A stretch of 64,000 nt of DNA from an uncultured Chitinophaga sp. GTDB taxonomy: Bacteria > Bacteroidota > Bacteroidia > Cytophagales > Cyclobacteriaceae. Shown one piece after another: positions 43,804 to 52,083 of the stretch (positions are counted from its first letter, which is position 1; the number at the start of each line of letters is the position of its first letter). The stretch spans positions 310,001 through 374,000 of the forward strand of contig CABHOK010000002.1 of assembly GCA_902168205.1 (NCBI GenBank). Direction: 5' to 3'. The position numbers and the translations under genes were made by a program. Under the pieces are notes generated by a model. It saw nothing but the letters and a program-made list of their open reading frames with translations. It had not been told where the DNA came from and did no database searches.

Positions 43804-44820
43804 CTAAAACCACTTCTTATACCGGAAAAACGCCAGCATTCCCACTACCATTACGATCATTATTCCCCATACTCCGTAGTAGCCCCAGGTCCAGTCGAGT
43901 TCAGGCATGTGTTTGAAGTTCATACCGTATACACCTACAATAAATGTTAGCGGAATAAATATAGTCGAGATCACGGTAAGCACTTTCATAACCTCGTTCA
44001 TTTTGGTATTCATCGCGTTGATGTGAATATCCGTAAGACTTGATACGAGATCTTTATAGGTATCCAGTGAATCGGTAAGGTGTATAACGTGCTCGTATAC
44101 ATCCGAGAAAAAGCGAAGGTTCTCTTCCTTTACAAAATCAGATTCTCCTTTTACAATTTTACTCAGTGCATCGCGCAGCGGGAATAATGCTTTGCGCAGA
44201 AAGATGAGTTCCTTTTTCAGGTTCTGTATTCTTGTAAACGTGCGCGTGGAAGGGTTCTGATATACGGTTTCCTCGGTCTCATCGATCAGGTCGCCAATGC
44301 GATCGAGTACATTATAGTAATTATCAACAATGATATCGATGAGGCGGTATAGCAGGTAGTCTGCCTGCTTCTTGCGCACGCGGCCCTGATCAAGACGAAT
44401 GCGTTCGCGGAAGCCATCAAACCAGTCACCTTCTTTCTCCTGGAAGGAGATCAGGTAATCTTTACCTAAAACAAAACTGATCTGTTCGTAATCAATAGCC
44501 GTACCGTCAATGCGGTATAGCATCTTGAGTGTAAAGAAAAGATAGTCATCAAACTCTTCTGCTTTGGGACGCTGGTCGCTCAATACATCATCGATCAGGA
44601 GTGAATGCAGACAGAAGTGTGACTGTATTTTCTCGATGATATCCTGGTTGTTAAGACCGTCCACATTGATCCAATTAACCCGGTCTTTCTTTATGTGGGT
44701 GAAGACCGTATCAACAGATGTAGCGGTATATTTATCATATAACTCCCGGTTATAGGATATCAGCTCCAGTATTTCGCAGTCTGCCGGTGTGGAGGTAGAG
44801 GGAGTCTTTTGCGGGTTCAT
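43804..44820 (-). CDS. corA: CorA-type magnesium/cobalt transporter
   Basis: A 338-residue inner-membrane channel that imports Mg2+ as a pentamer. The N-terminal two thirds are the cytoplasmic alpha/beta and helical stalk; the C-terminal two membrane helices flank the YGMNF signature (residues 298-302), the selectivity motif. The family tail FFRYKKWF is complete. The gene starts at the base after the mscS stop (TAAATG), so the two are one transcription unit. A link to osmotic stress through the mechanosensitive channel is plausible but not shown. Confidence 0.95.
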   Translation of the reverse strand: MNPQKTPSTSTPADCEILELISYNRELYDKYTATSVDTVFTHIKKDRVNWINVDGLNNQDIIEKIQSHFCLHSLLIDDVLSDQRPKAEEFDDYLFFTLKMLYRIDGTAIDYEQISFVLGKDYLISFQEKEGDWFDGFRERIRLDQGRVRKKQADYLLYRLIDIIVDNYYNVLDRIGDLIDETEETVYQNPSTRTFTRIQNLKKELIFLRKALFPLRDALSKIVKGESDFVKEENLRFFSDVYEHVIHLTDSLDTYKDLVSSLTDIHINAMNTKMNEVMKVLTVISTIFIPLTFIVGVYGMNFKHMPELDWTWGYYGVWGIMIVMVVGMLAFFRYKKWF

Positions 44821-45678
44821 TTAGTTTCGGGTAGCATTATTGTCTTTGATATAGACCATCCGTTGCGGATAGGCGAGCGAGATACCGGCTTCGTCAAATC
44901 TGCGCTTGGTATTTTTCAGTACATCGCATTTCAGGTTAAACCCGTCAGAAGGATTCCGGGCCCAGCCATAGGCGCGAAGCTGCATCGCAGTTTCAGTAAT
45001 ATTTATTAATCGAACATTTACCTGCGGAACACCACTCTCAATCTCTTCCTGCGTTCGGTTATCAACACAGTCGGGATGCTTCATCGTCTCTTCCTGCAAC
45101 ACACGCATGGCTTGGTCAACATCGCTGTCGAATGAGACACCCATCTCTATAAAGATGCAAAGATTTTCGTGCGACAAAGACGAGTTGATGATGGTTTCGT
45201 TGTTAATAACCGAGTTCGGTATAACAATACGTCTGTTCTCAAAATCCTTGATCACGGTATGGCGAAGTGTTATATCTTCTACATCTCCGCTATATAACTG
45301 TCCTACGCGAACACGATCGCCCACACTGAAAGGTCTGAACATAACAATAAAGATACCGCTCACGATATTGGAGAAAGCTGATTGCGAAGCAAAACCTACG
45401 ATGGCAGCCAGCACACCAGCCCCGGCAAACAAAGCCGTACCATAGCTCTTGAGCTTGGGTATGGAATTGAAAATAATAATGAGCGCGATGATATAAACGA
45501 TAAACTCTACAGCATTTTTAAGGAAATTATACTTGGTCGGATCTACCTTCAGTTTGCTGGAGGCACCTTTTACCAGTCGCCCTATAATATATCGGAGTAC
45601 TCGCGCGATAATAATGGCCACCACAAAAACGATAATGGCGAAAAAGATGTCATTCCAGAAATTTCCAACAAGGTTCAT
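44821..45678 (-). CDS. mscS: MscS-type mechanosensitive channel
   Basis: A 285-residue small-conductance mechanosensitive channel that opens under membrane tension to release solutes. Three membrane helices are visible at about residues 10-30, 55-75 and 80-105; the third is the pore helix, GAGVLAAIVGFASQSAFSNIVSGIFI, with the Gly/Ala packing typical of MscS. The beta domain follows (FSVGDRVRVGQLYSGDVEDITLRHTVIKDFENRRIVIPNSVI). It is the first gene of a two-gene unit with corA, which begins immediately after its stop codon. The region upstream holds a GTTAATTGTTAT-type foldback repeat. Confidence 0.95.
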   Translation of the reverse strand: MNLVGNFWNDIFFAIIVFVVAIIIARVLRYIIGRLVKGASSKLKVDPTKYNFLKNAVEFIVYIIALIIIFNSIPKLKSYGTALFAGAGVLAAIVGFASQSAFSNIVSGIFIVMFRPFSVGDRVRVGQLYSGDVEDITLRHTVIKDFENRRIVIPNSVINNETIINSSLSHENLCIFIEMGVSFDSDVDQAMRVLQEETMKHPDCVDNRTQEEIESGVPQVNVRLINITETAMQLRAYGWARNPSDGFNLKCDVLKNTKRRFDEAGISLAYPQRMVYIKDNNATRN

Positions 45679-45726
45679 GCGGCTAAATACGGCAGTTCAC
45701 AAGCAATTGTCAAGCACCTGGCGGCC

Positions 45727-45806
45727 GTTAATTGTTATCGGTTAACTGTTACACGTTATCCGTTAATTGTTATCTGTAAAAGCCCCTTTAGCGAATAACA
45801 ATTAAC
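45727..45806. repeat. Foldback repeat of the GTTAATTGTTAT family, copy C
   Basis: Two left units GTTAATTGTTAT at 45727-45738 and 45762-45773 face one right unit ATAACAATTAAC at 45795-45806, a perfect 12-bp match. TTACACGTTATCC lies between the left units. The repeat lies between the divergent mscS and polyprenyl synthase genes, so it probably covers one or both promoters. Confidence 0.7.
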
Positions 45807-45861
45807 GATTAACCATTAACGACTATATAACGTATGGGTCGAATTGCTTATACTTGCGCAC

Positions 45862-46836
45862 ATGTCTTTAAAGTTGGACAATATAAAGGCTCCGATTGCA
45901 CGCGAGATGGAGGAGTTTGAGCAGAAGTTTCGGGCTTCCATGAAAACCCGTATACTCTTGCTCGATAAGATCATGAGCTACATTGTTAAGCGTAAGGGCA
46001 AACAAATGCGGCCGATGTTTGTTTTCCTGAGTGCCGGCACGTGCGGGCAGATCAGTGAGTCCACCTATCGCGGAGCTTCGCTTATCGAACTGTTGCACAC
46101 CGCCACACTGGTTCACGATGATGTGGTGGACGAGGCTAACTATCGCAGAGGTTTCTTCTCGGTAAACGCGCTTTGGAAAAATAAGGTAGCCGTTCTGGTT
46201 GGTGATTTTCTGCTGGCCAAAGGACTCCTGTTATCAGTCGGCAACAAGGACTTTAATTTGTTAAGCATCGTATCCGATGCTGTGCGCGAGATGAGCGAAG
46301 GCGAATTGTTGCAGATGGAGAAGTCGCGCAAGCTCAACATTACTGAAGATATATACTACGAAATTATCCGCCAGAAGACAGCTTCGCTGATTGCTTCATG
46401 TTGTGCCGTGGGCGCGAGCTCTTCCGGAGCAGGCGAGGAAGCCACCAGGCTGATGCGTGAATTTGGTGAGAAGATCGGCATGGCGTTTCAGATAAAAGAC
46501 GACTTGTTTGATTACGGTGAAGATGAGATCGGTAAACCCGTTGGTATAGATATCAAGGAGAAGAAGATGACGTTGCCACTCATCCACGCGCTGTCGAAGG
46601 CAAGCTGGCTTGAGAAACGCAAGATCATCAGCATCGTCAAGAACGAAAGCGGAAAACCCAGGAAAGTAAAAGAGGTAATTGATTTTGTGAAGCGCTCGGG
46701 CGGTATTCAATATGCCGAAGGAGTGATGAATAAATATCACCGCGATGCACTTCAGCTTTTAGAACGCTTTCCGGAATCAGACTATAAACGATCATTGATC
46801 CAGTTGGTACAGTTTACGATTGATCGTCATAATTAA
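45862..46836 (+). CDS. ispB: Polyprenyl diphosphate synthase (all-trans, long-chain)
   Basis: A 324-residue trans-prenyltransferase that builds the side chain of menaquinone from farnesyl or geranyl diphosphate and isopentenyl diphosphate. First Asp-rich motif LVHDDVVDEANYRRG (Asp 86-87 and 90) and second motif KDDLFDYGED (about 213-217) are intact, with the usual helices between. The start at ATG 45862 (MSLKLDNIKAPIAREMEEFEQKF) is standard; six upstream codons are not needed. Long-chain products are likely because the residues before the first motif are small, but the exact chain length cannot be told. Next to a gap and the Crp/Fnr module. Confidence 0.93.
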   Translation: MSLKLDNIKAPIAREMEEFEQKFRASMKTRILLLDKIMSYIVKRKGKQMRPMFVFLSAGTCGQISESTYRGASLIELLHTATLVHDDVVDEANYRRGFFSVNALWKNKVAVLVGDFLLAKGLLLSVGNKDFNLLSIVSDAVREMSEGELLQMEKSRKLNITEDIYYEIIRQKTASLIASCCAVGASSSGAGEEATRLMREFGEKIGMAFQIKDDLFDYGEDEIGKPVGIDIKEKKMTLPLIHALSKASWLEKRKIISIVKNESGKPRKVKEVIDFVKRSGGIQYAEGVMNKYHRDALQLLERFPESDYKRSLIQLVQFTIDRHN

Positions 46837-46909
46837 TTCTATATTCTTCCTTCGGCCACACATCCGGTAATTTTAGTAACTGCTATATTTTGACCAACTT
46901 TATACTTTA

Positions 46910-46931
46910 GGACAACGGATGGTTGTTGTCC
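46910..46931. promoter_or_regulatory. Inverted repeat in the leader of the first Crp/Fnr gene
   Basis: GGACAAC at 46910-46916 and GTTGTCC at 46925-46931 are perfect inverted arms with an 8-base spacer. They end 25 bases before the start codon and could be an operator or leader hairpin of the regulator gene. Confidence 0.4.
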
Positions 46932-46956
46932 CGGTATCCAGAAGGTATTCATATCC

Positions 46957-47583
46957 ATGAGCGTTACACCAGGCAAAGACACTGCGTCAGACTTCGAGGA
47001 AGCGTTGAATATTTTATTCCAGTACTTCCGGAATATTATACCCTTAAAGGCGAGCGAGAAGAACGAACTGCGCGAGCGCATGCGCGCCCGGAGAATACGC
47101 AGGCGACAATTCATTCTGCAGGAGGGTGATGTATGCAAGCACTATACATTTATAGCCAGCGGATGTTTTCGCATGTATGCTGTGGATCGAAAAGGTACGG
47201 AGTATAATATACAGTTCGCTGCCGAGAACGACTGGATCACCGACATCGGAAGTTTCTTCTCTGAAAAGCCGAGTCATCTTTTTATAGAAGCCATCGAGCC
47301 ATCGCATATATTACAGATCGAACATAAAGACCTGATACACCTGTATACCCATCATCACAAGTTCGATCGTAACTTCCGGGTAATCATTGAAAACAAGTTT
47401 GTTGAGTTACAAAACCGCGTGCTTCAAAACATCAGCTCGACTGCCGAAGAACGGTATACAGCTTTCATGGAACAATATCCGCATCTCTACAATCGCCTTC
47501 CGTCCACACAAATAGCCTCGTATCTCGGAGTTACACCGGAGTTTCTGAGCAAGATCAGAAAGTCGCTTTCTGAAAAACGTTGA
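46957..47583 (+). CDS. Crp/Fnr family transcription regulator, module 1
   Basis: A 208-residue regulator. Residues about 20-130 are a cyclic-nucleotide-like beta-roll (QFILQEGDVCKHYTFIASGCFRMYAVD) and the C-terminus is a winged helix with IASYLGVTPEFLSKIRKSL, whose recognition helix is similar to that of module 2. This is the short Bacteroidota type with no sign of Fe-S cysteines or a full cAMP pocket, so the signal is unknown. The next gene on the strand has a palindrome 88 bases before its start, as in module 2. This suggests the regulator controls its neighbour. Confidence 0.93.
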   Translation: MSVTPGKDTASDFEEALNILFQYFRNIIPLKASEKNELRERMRARRIRRRQFILQEGDVCKHYTFIASGCFRMYAVDRKGTEYNIQFAAENDWITDIGSFFSEKPSHLFIEAIEPSHILQIEHKDLIHLYTHHHKFDRNFRVIIENKFVELQNRVLQNISSTAEERYTAFMEQYPHLYNRLPSTQIASYLGVTPEFLSKIRKSLSEKR

Positions 47584-47634
47584 TGCCTTGCAACGTTGCG
47601 GGTACGCGGTATGGACAGCCCTGTATCATTGCAG

Positions 47635-47652
47635 TCTTAAACAAGTTTAAGA
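47635..47652. promoter_or_regulatory. Probable Crp/Fnr operator, module 1
   Basis: TCTTAAACAAGTTTAAGA is palindromic apart from the two central bases, with the TTAAA-N4-TTTAA geometry of Crp/Fnr sites. Its centre is 57.5 bases before TTTGTATC at 47701, exactly as in module 2. Confidence 0.65.
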
Positions 47653-47696
47653 GTATTTCTTAATTTTCATTATAGGGCGCTGTGCTGTCAATGGCT

Positions 47697-47708
47697 CAAC
47701 TTTGTATC
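47697..47708 (+). promoter_or_regulatory. Candidate -7 promoter element, module 1
   Basis: CAACTTTGTATC resembles the Bacteroidota -7 element TAnnTTTG with C for T. The TTTGTATC part is identical to the one in module 2 and lies 31 bases before the start codon at 47732. Confidence 0.45.
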
Positions 47709-47731
47709 GGTCTCAAATCAATATCGAACAT

Positions 47732-48118
47732 ATGAGCACTTCAAACGAAACACAGGCAATTCATGCTGTGATCAACGCGTACGGCAAAGCGTTGAATACA
47801 GCCGACTCTCAAACCATTATCGATCTGTATAGTTCGGATGGTTTATTCTTCCCGAATGGTTATCGCACCATTGACAAGCAACATTTGATTTCGAAAGCGG
47901 GCACGTTTTTAAAGAACGAAAAATTCTCGATCAACTTTCAGGTAAAAGATGTTGTTGTTCAGGGCGAGTTCGCTTTTGTACAATCAACATCCACCACCAC
48001 CACGCGTAATTTGAAAGAACAAAAGGAAGTCACCAAAACAAGTCGTGATCTCCTCGTGTTACGCAGGGAGCAAGGTATATGGAAAATATACCGCTATATG
48101 TTCAATGCAGTGAAATAG
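47732..48118 (+). CDS. SnoaL/NTF2-like protein
   Basis: A 128-residue cone-shaped alpha+beta barrel protein of the SnoaL/SgcJ/NTF2-like class. N-terminal helix HAVINAYGKALNTADSQTIIDLYSSDGLFFPNG is followed by strands such as INFQVKDVVVQGEFAFVQSTSTTTTRN and DLLVLRREQGIWKIYRYMFN. Members are often isomerases, cyclases or binding proteins; this one has no recognised catalytic residue, so no reaction is given. The ATG at 47732 fits the family start. It is the first gene after the module 1 operator and precedes the alcohol-dehydrogenase-like gene by 28 bases, so both are probably under the Crp/Fnr protein. Confidence 0.85.
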   Translation: MSTSNETQAIHAVINAYGKALNTADSQTIIDLYSSDGLFFPNGYRTIDKQHLISKAGTFLKNEKFSINFQVKDVVVQGEFAFVQSTSTTTTRNLKEQKEVTKTSRDLLVLRREQGIWKIYRYMFNAVK

Positions 48119-48146
48119 AGTTAGTCCCTCAAACTATATATACGAT

Positions 48147-49115
48147 ATGAAAGCTGCCGTACTTTATAAACCGGGCGGACCGGAAAATTTTGTCGTAGAA
48201 GAAAGACCTGTACCTGCAGCTGGTGCGGGACAGGTGTTGATAAAAGTGAAAGCGTTTGGTCTCAACCGATCCGAGCTCATGACGCGTAAAGGTTTTTCTC
48301 CCAACGTGAAGTTCCCCCGTATACTCGGCATTGAATGCGTGGGCGAAGTGGAGGTTGATCCTTCAGGAGAATTTATAAAAGGACAACCAGTGGCAGCGCT
48401 TATGGGAGAGATGGGCAGACTCTACGATGGAAGTTATGCCGAATATACGGTGCTGCCGAAGTCAATTGTATTTCCGTTTACGAGCCGTTTACCCTGGGAA
48501 CAGCTCGGTGCATTTCCGGAAATGTTTCAGACCACGTATGGCTCCCTTCATCTTGCATTGAAGATAGCACACGGAGAAAAATTACTGGTTCGTGGCGGTA
48601 CATCTTCCATTGGTATGCTGGCAACACAGCTGGCCAAAAACAGCGGACTCACGGTTATTGCTACTACACGAAGTGCTGTGAAAGAAGATATACTCCGAAA
48701 GAACGGTGCTGACGAAGTGTTGATCGATGATGGTAAACTGGCCGATGCTATACATGCAAAATTTCCGGAAGGTGTCGATAAGGTACTGGAGCTTGTGGGT
48801 ATACCTACGTTGCGCGACTCGTTGCAATGTGTAAAGCCGGGCGGTACGGTTTGTATGACGGGTATGCTTTCAGAACAGTGGTCGGTAAAAGATTTTTCGC
48901 CTATGGAATTTATACCATCCACCGTTAACCTCACGGTATACGACAGTGGCGGGACAAAAGTAGACAGTCGTCACTTTCAGAATTTTATTGATGATGCAGA
49001 AGCAGGAAAGATCAGCTTAAATGTGAGCCGCATATTCACACTGGATCAGATCAGAGAAGCCCATCAACTGATGGATAGCAATACTGCAACCGGAAAAATT
49101 GTTGTTGTTCCTTAA
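48147..49115 (+). CDS. Zinc-free MDR oxidoreductase, quinone reductase-like
   Basis: A 322-residue medium-chain dehydrogenase/reductase of the quinone oxidoreductase group, which uses NADPH to reduce quinones or enals. It starts MKAAVLYKPGGPENFVVEERPVP, has the GroES-like part to about residue 120 and the Rossmann part with LLVRGGTSSIGMLATQLAKNSGLTVIATTR (NADPH site, a GxxS-type loop instead of GxGxxG). The catalytic zinc ligands of true alcohol dehydrogenases are absent. It lies 28 bases after the SnoaL-like gene, and the next start follows its stop by four bases. Confidence 0.9.
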   Translation: MKAAVLYKPGGPENFVVEERPVPAAGAGQVLIKVKAFGLNRSELMTRKGFSPNVKFPRILGIECVGEVEVDPSGEFIKGQPVAALMGEMGRLYDGSYAEYTVLPKSIVFPFTSRLPWEQLGAFPEMFQTTYGSLHLALKIAHGEKLLVRGGTSSIGMLATQLAKNSGLTVIATTRSAVKEDILRKNGADEVLIDDGKLADAIHAKFPEGVDKVLELVGIPTLRDSLQCVKPGGTVCMTGMLSEQWSVKDFSPMEFIPSTVNLTVYDSGGTKVDSRHFQNFIDDAEAGKISLNVSRIFTLDQIREAHQLMDSNTATGKIVVVP

Positions 49116-49119
49116 CCCA

Positions 49120-50130
49120 ATGGTTATGTTAAATATACCACCCATGCCAACAGCACACGGCCTGCAGCCGGATGTTCGCGAAGAAGATCGCGTGTTGCAG
49201 TTTCGCGAAGATGTGCTGAAAGGATTAAAGTCCGGAACGAAGCGTTTAAGCTCCAAATATTTTTATGATGCAAAAGGCGATGCTTTGTTTCAGCAGATCA
49301 TGCATTGCCCCGAGTACTATGTTACACGTTGTGAACTGGAAATATTTCGCGGGCAGGCTGCCGATCTTGTCAGGGCAATTACAATGAAAGATAAGCAGCC
49401 CTTTGACCTTATTGAACTTGGCGCAGGCGATGGTATAAAATCGCGACACTTGCTGCGAGCGTTACAGGAACAGCCCTGCGAGTTTACCTATATACCGGTT
49501 GATATATCGGGAAACATTTTGTCCTATCTCGAAGAAAGTCTGGCAGACCTTAACGGACTAAATATACTTTGCCTGGAAGGTGAGTATTTTGATATGCTCG
49601 CGGAGGCTACTAAAATTTCAGCCAATCGTAAAGTTGTTCTGTTTCTCGGAGCGAACATTGGCAATATGCCGGTATACGAAGCGGAAAAGTTCTGCGACCA
49701 ATTGCGAAATGCACTGCAACCGGGCGATATCGTGTTAATGGGTTTTGATCTGAAGAAGAACCCGCAGACTATATTAAACGCATACAACGATGAAGCAGGC
49801 ATTACCCGCGACTTCAATCTGAACTTGCTGACACGCATTAACCGTGAACTGGATGGTAACTTCGATCTTGATACGTTTACACATTACCAGACGTACGATC
49901 CTGAAACCGGAGCCTGCAAAAGTTACCTCGTGAGCAGTACAGAGCAGACAGTAACCGTGGCCGGTACGCCCATTTCATTCCAAGAAGGTGAATGGATATT
50001 TACCGAAGTATCACAGAAATATAGTATGAAGGAGATCGAAGTGCTGGCTGCCAATTCCGGATTCAGCATGGATACTACGTTTTTCGATTCGAAGCGCTGG
50101 TTTGTAGATGTCATCTGGATCGCGCGATAA
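49120..50130 (+). CDS. egtD: L-histidine N-alpha-methyltransferase EgtD
   Basis: Trimethylates histidine to hercynine with three SAM molecules, the first step of ergothioneine synthesis. The 336-residue protein carries KRLSSKYFYDAKGDALFQQIMHCPEYYVTRCE, the EgtD N-terminal signature, DLIELGAGDGIKSRHLL (SAM motif I), VLFLGANIGNMP and the C-terminal KYSMKEIEVLAANSGF, matching the family throughout. I chose ATG 49120, just 5 bases past the previous stop; ATG 49126 is also possible. The egtB gene follows after 32 bases. The carbon-sulfur lyase EgtE and the EgtA/EgtC ligase/amidase are not in the window, in line with simpler pathways in many bacteria. Confidence 0.95.
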   Translation: MVMLNIPPMPTAHGLQPDVREEDRVLQFREDVLKGLKSGTKRLSSKYFYDAKGDALFQQIMHCPEYYVTRCELEIFRGQAADLVRAITMKDKQPFDLIELGAGDGIKSRHLLRALQEQPCEFTYIPVDISGNILSYLEESLADLNGLNILCLEGEYFDMLAEATKISANRKVVLFLGANIGNMPVYEAEKFCDQLRNALQPGDIVLMGFDLKKNPQTILNAYNDEAGITRDFNLNLLTRINRELDGNFDLDTFTHYQTYDPETGACKSYLVSSTEQTVTVAGTPISFQEGEWIFTEVSQKYSMKEIEVLAANSGFSMDTTFFDSKRWFVDVIWIAR

Positions 50131-50162
50131 ATATACTTTTAATCACCAAATCAAGCCCACGC

Positions 50163-51323
50163 ATGAATGCAGATTTACTGGAGCAGTATACACGCATACG
50201 GAAACAAACAGAGTATATATGCACTCCTTTGGGGAATGAAGACTATGTTGTTCAGCCGATTGTTGATGTGAGTCCACCGAAGTGGCACCTCGGGCACACC
50301 ACTTGGTTCTTTGAGACTTTTATACTGAAGCCTTACGATAAAGAATACCGGGAATTTGATAGTCAGTATAATTTTGTATTCAATAGTTATTATGAAACGG
50401 TTGGGGCACGCGTTATTCGGACAGACCGCGGTAACCTGAGCAGGCCCTCGGTAGCGGAGGTATATCAGTACCGGAAATACGTTGATCAGTACATGGTCAA
50501 ATTTCTGGATAGTCATATCACTGATCAATCGCTGAGGGACACGATTGTTCTCGGCTTAAACCATGAACAGCAACACCAGGAGTTGTTGTATACCGACATC
50601 AAGTATATATTAGGACACAATCCGTTGTTCCCGATCTATAACCCGGATGACGATTTTCCAAAGTCTGCCGGTACGTCTTCATCGGCCACCCTGCGTATTC
50701 CGGCTGGTATATATGAGATAGGATATGCCGGTGATGGATTCTGTTTTGATAATGAGTGCGGACGGCACAAAGTATACCTCGATGACTATGCAATCTATAC
50801 TTCGTTAGTTACCAATGCGGAATACCTGGCGTTTATAAACGATGGCGGATATAGCGATTTCAGGCACTGGCACGCTGAAGGTTGGGATTGGGTAAAGACA
50901 AAAAAAGTCATAGCACCTTTATACTGGCACAACATAGATGGGGCGTGGATGCACTATACTTTACAGGGACTTAAACAGATTGATCTGCACAGTGCTGTTT
51001 GTCACGTAAGTTTTTACGAGGCATCGGCATTTGCAGCATGGAGCGGAAAACGATTACCCACTGAAGCGGAATGGGAAGTTGCTTCATCCGCTTTGTCTTG
51101 GGGACAACGGTGGGAGTGGACTGGTAGCGCATACCTTCCATACCCGCGCTTTAAGAGAGCGGCCGGAGCCATTGGTGAGTATAACGGGAAGTTCATGGTT
51201 AACCAGATGGTGTTGCGTGGTGCATCGGTGGCTACGCCTGCCGGCCACAGTCGGGCGACATACCGTAATTTTTTTCATGCTCCGCACCAATGGCAATTCA
51301 CCGGAATAAGACTTGCCGGATAG
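50163..51323 (+). CDS. egtB: Hercynine oxygenase/sulfoxide synthase EgtB
   Basis: A non-heme iron enzyme that joins hercynine and a thiol, cysteine or gamma-glutamylcysteine, with O2 to form the sulfoxide precursor of ergothioneine. Residues about 1-155 are the DinB-like helical part with the iron ligands HLGHTTWFFE (His 42 and 45) and HEQQHQEL (HxxxHxE, His 134 and 138, Glu 140). The rest is the FGE-sulfatase fold: GIYEIGYAGDGFCFDNECGRHKVYLDDY, EASAFAAWSGKRLPTEAEWEVA, TYRNFFHAPHQWQFTGIRLA. Length 386 is normal for the shorter bacterial form. It lies 32 bases after egtD in the same transcript. Confidence 0.95.
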   Translation: MNADLLEQYTRIRKQTEYICTPLGNEDYVVQPIVDVSPPKWHLGHTTWFFETFILKPYDKEYREFDSQYNFVFNSYYETVGARVIRTDRGNLSRPSVAEVYQYRKYVDQYMVKFLDSHITDQSLRDTIVLGLNHEQQHQELLYTDIKYILGHNPLFPIYNPDDDFPKSAGTSSSATLRIPAGIYEIGYAGDGFCFDNECGRHKVYLDDYAIYTSLVTNAEYLAFINDGGYSDFRHWHAEGWDWVKTKKVIAPLYWHNIDGAWMHYTLQGLKQIDLHSAVCHVSFYEASAFAAWSGKRLPTEAEWEVASSALSWGQRWEWTGSAYLPYPRFKRAAGAIGEYNGKFMVNQMVLRGASVATPAGHSRATYRNFFHAPHQWQFTGIRLAG

Positions 51324-51396
51324 CAGGATATACTTTAACATTGTTTGCCGGTAGCCATGTATAGTATAGCAGGCATTTCCCATAGCACGGTTGACT

Positions 51397-51975
51397 ATGT
51401 ACGATTTATTCTTTCAGAAATTCAGAGAAAAAGTTCCGCTGTCTGTTGAAGAAGAGCAGCAGATCAAGTCGTACCTCACTCCCAAGAAGCTGCGTAAGCG
51501 ACAATACCTGTTGCAGGAGGGAGACATTTGCAAGACGCTTGCATTTGTTGAGAAAGGTGCACTGCGCGAATATTCAGTGGACAACGGAAGCGAGCATATT
51601 ATACAATTTGCCGTGGAGGGCTGGACAATATCAGACCTGTTCAGTTTCTTAACAGGCGAACCGGCTATCTATAACATCGATGCGTTGGAGGATAGCGAGT
51701 TGATCCTCATAACCAGGACTGCGCATGAAGAGCTTCTGCAAACCCAGCCTAAATATGAAACGTATAACCGGGTGTTGATAACAAGCGCTTATGTAGCGTT
51801 GCAAAGAAGACTTACCGCGAGCATCAGTTTAAGCATCGAAGAACGGTATACTAATTTTACAACAATGTATCCTGACATTGCACAGCGCGTACCACAACAC
51901 ATGATTGCCTCCTACCTCGGACTTACGCCTGAAACACTAAGTCGTGCCCGCAAAAAAATGACTACCCGGAAGTAA
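51397..51975 (+). CDS. Crp/Fnr family transcription regulator, module 2
   Basis: A 192-residue regulator similar to module 1 across its length. The beta-roll has RQYLLQEGDICKTLAFVEKGALREYS, and the winged helix has IASYLGLTPETLSRARKKM. There are no Fe-S cysteines in the sensor part, so the signal is unknown. I used ATG 51397 (MYDLFFQKFREKVPL); an in-frame TTG two codons earlier is less likely. The next gene begins 108 bases downstream behind a palindrome that this protein probably binds. Confidence 0.93.
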   Translation: MYDLFFQKFREKVPLSVEEEQQIKSYLTPKKLRKRQYLLQEGDICKTLAFVEKGALREYSVDNGSEHIIQFAVEGWTISDLFSFLTGEPAIYNIDALEDSELILITRTAHEELLQTQPKYETYNRVLITSAYVALQRRLTASISLSIEERYTNFTTMYPDIAQRVPQHMIASYLGLTPETLSRARKKMTTRK

Positions 51976-51992
51976 TTCCCTTCGCCCGTTTT

Positions 51993-52008
51993 ATTGACAA
52001 AAGTCAAT
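51993..52008. promoter_or_regulatory. Probable Crp/Fnr operator, module 2
   Basis: ATTGACAAAAGTCAAT has perfect arms around a 4-base centre; TTGAC-N4-GTCAA is close to the classic FNR/CRP consensus. Its centre is 57.5 bases before TTTGTATC at 52058 and about 68 bases before the inferred start of transcription, a position used by activators. Confidence 0.75.
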
Positions 52009-52053
52009 GGTTTTTCTTGCCTGAAAGCAATGCAGCGCGGTATGCTGCCATAG

Positions 52054-52065
52054 TAGCTTTGTATC
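52054..52065 (+). promoter_or_regulatory. Candidate -7 promoter element, module 2
   Basis: TAGCTTTGTATC contains TAnnTTTG (52054-52061), the Bacteroidota -7 consensus, 22 bases before the start codon at 52084. The spacing from the palindrome equals that in module 1. Confidence 0.6.
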
Positions 52066-52083
52066 ATCAAACACAAAAAAGGT

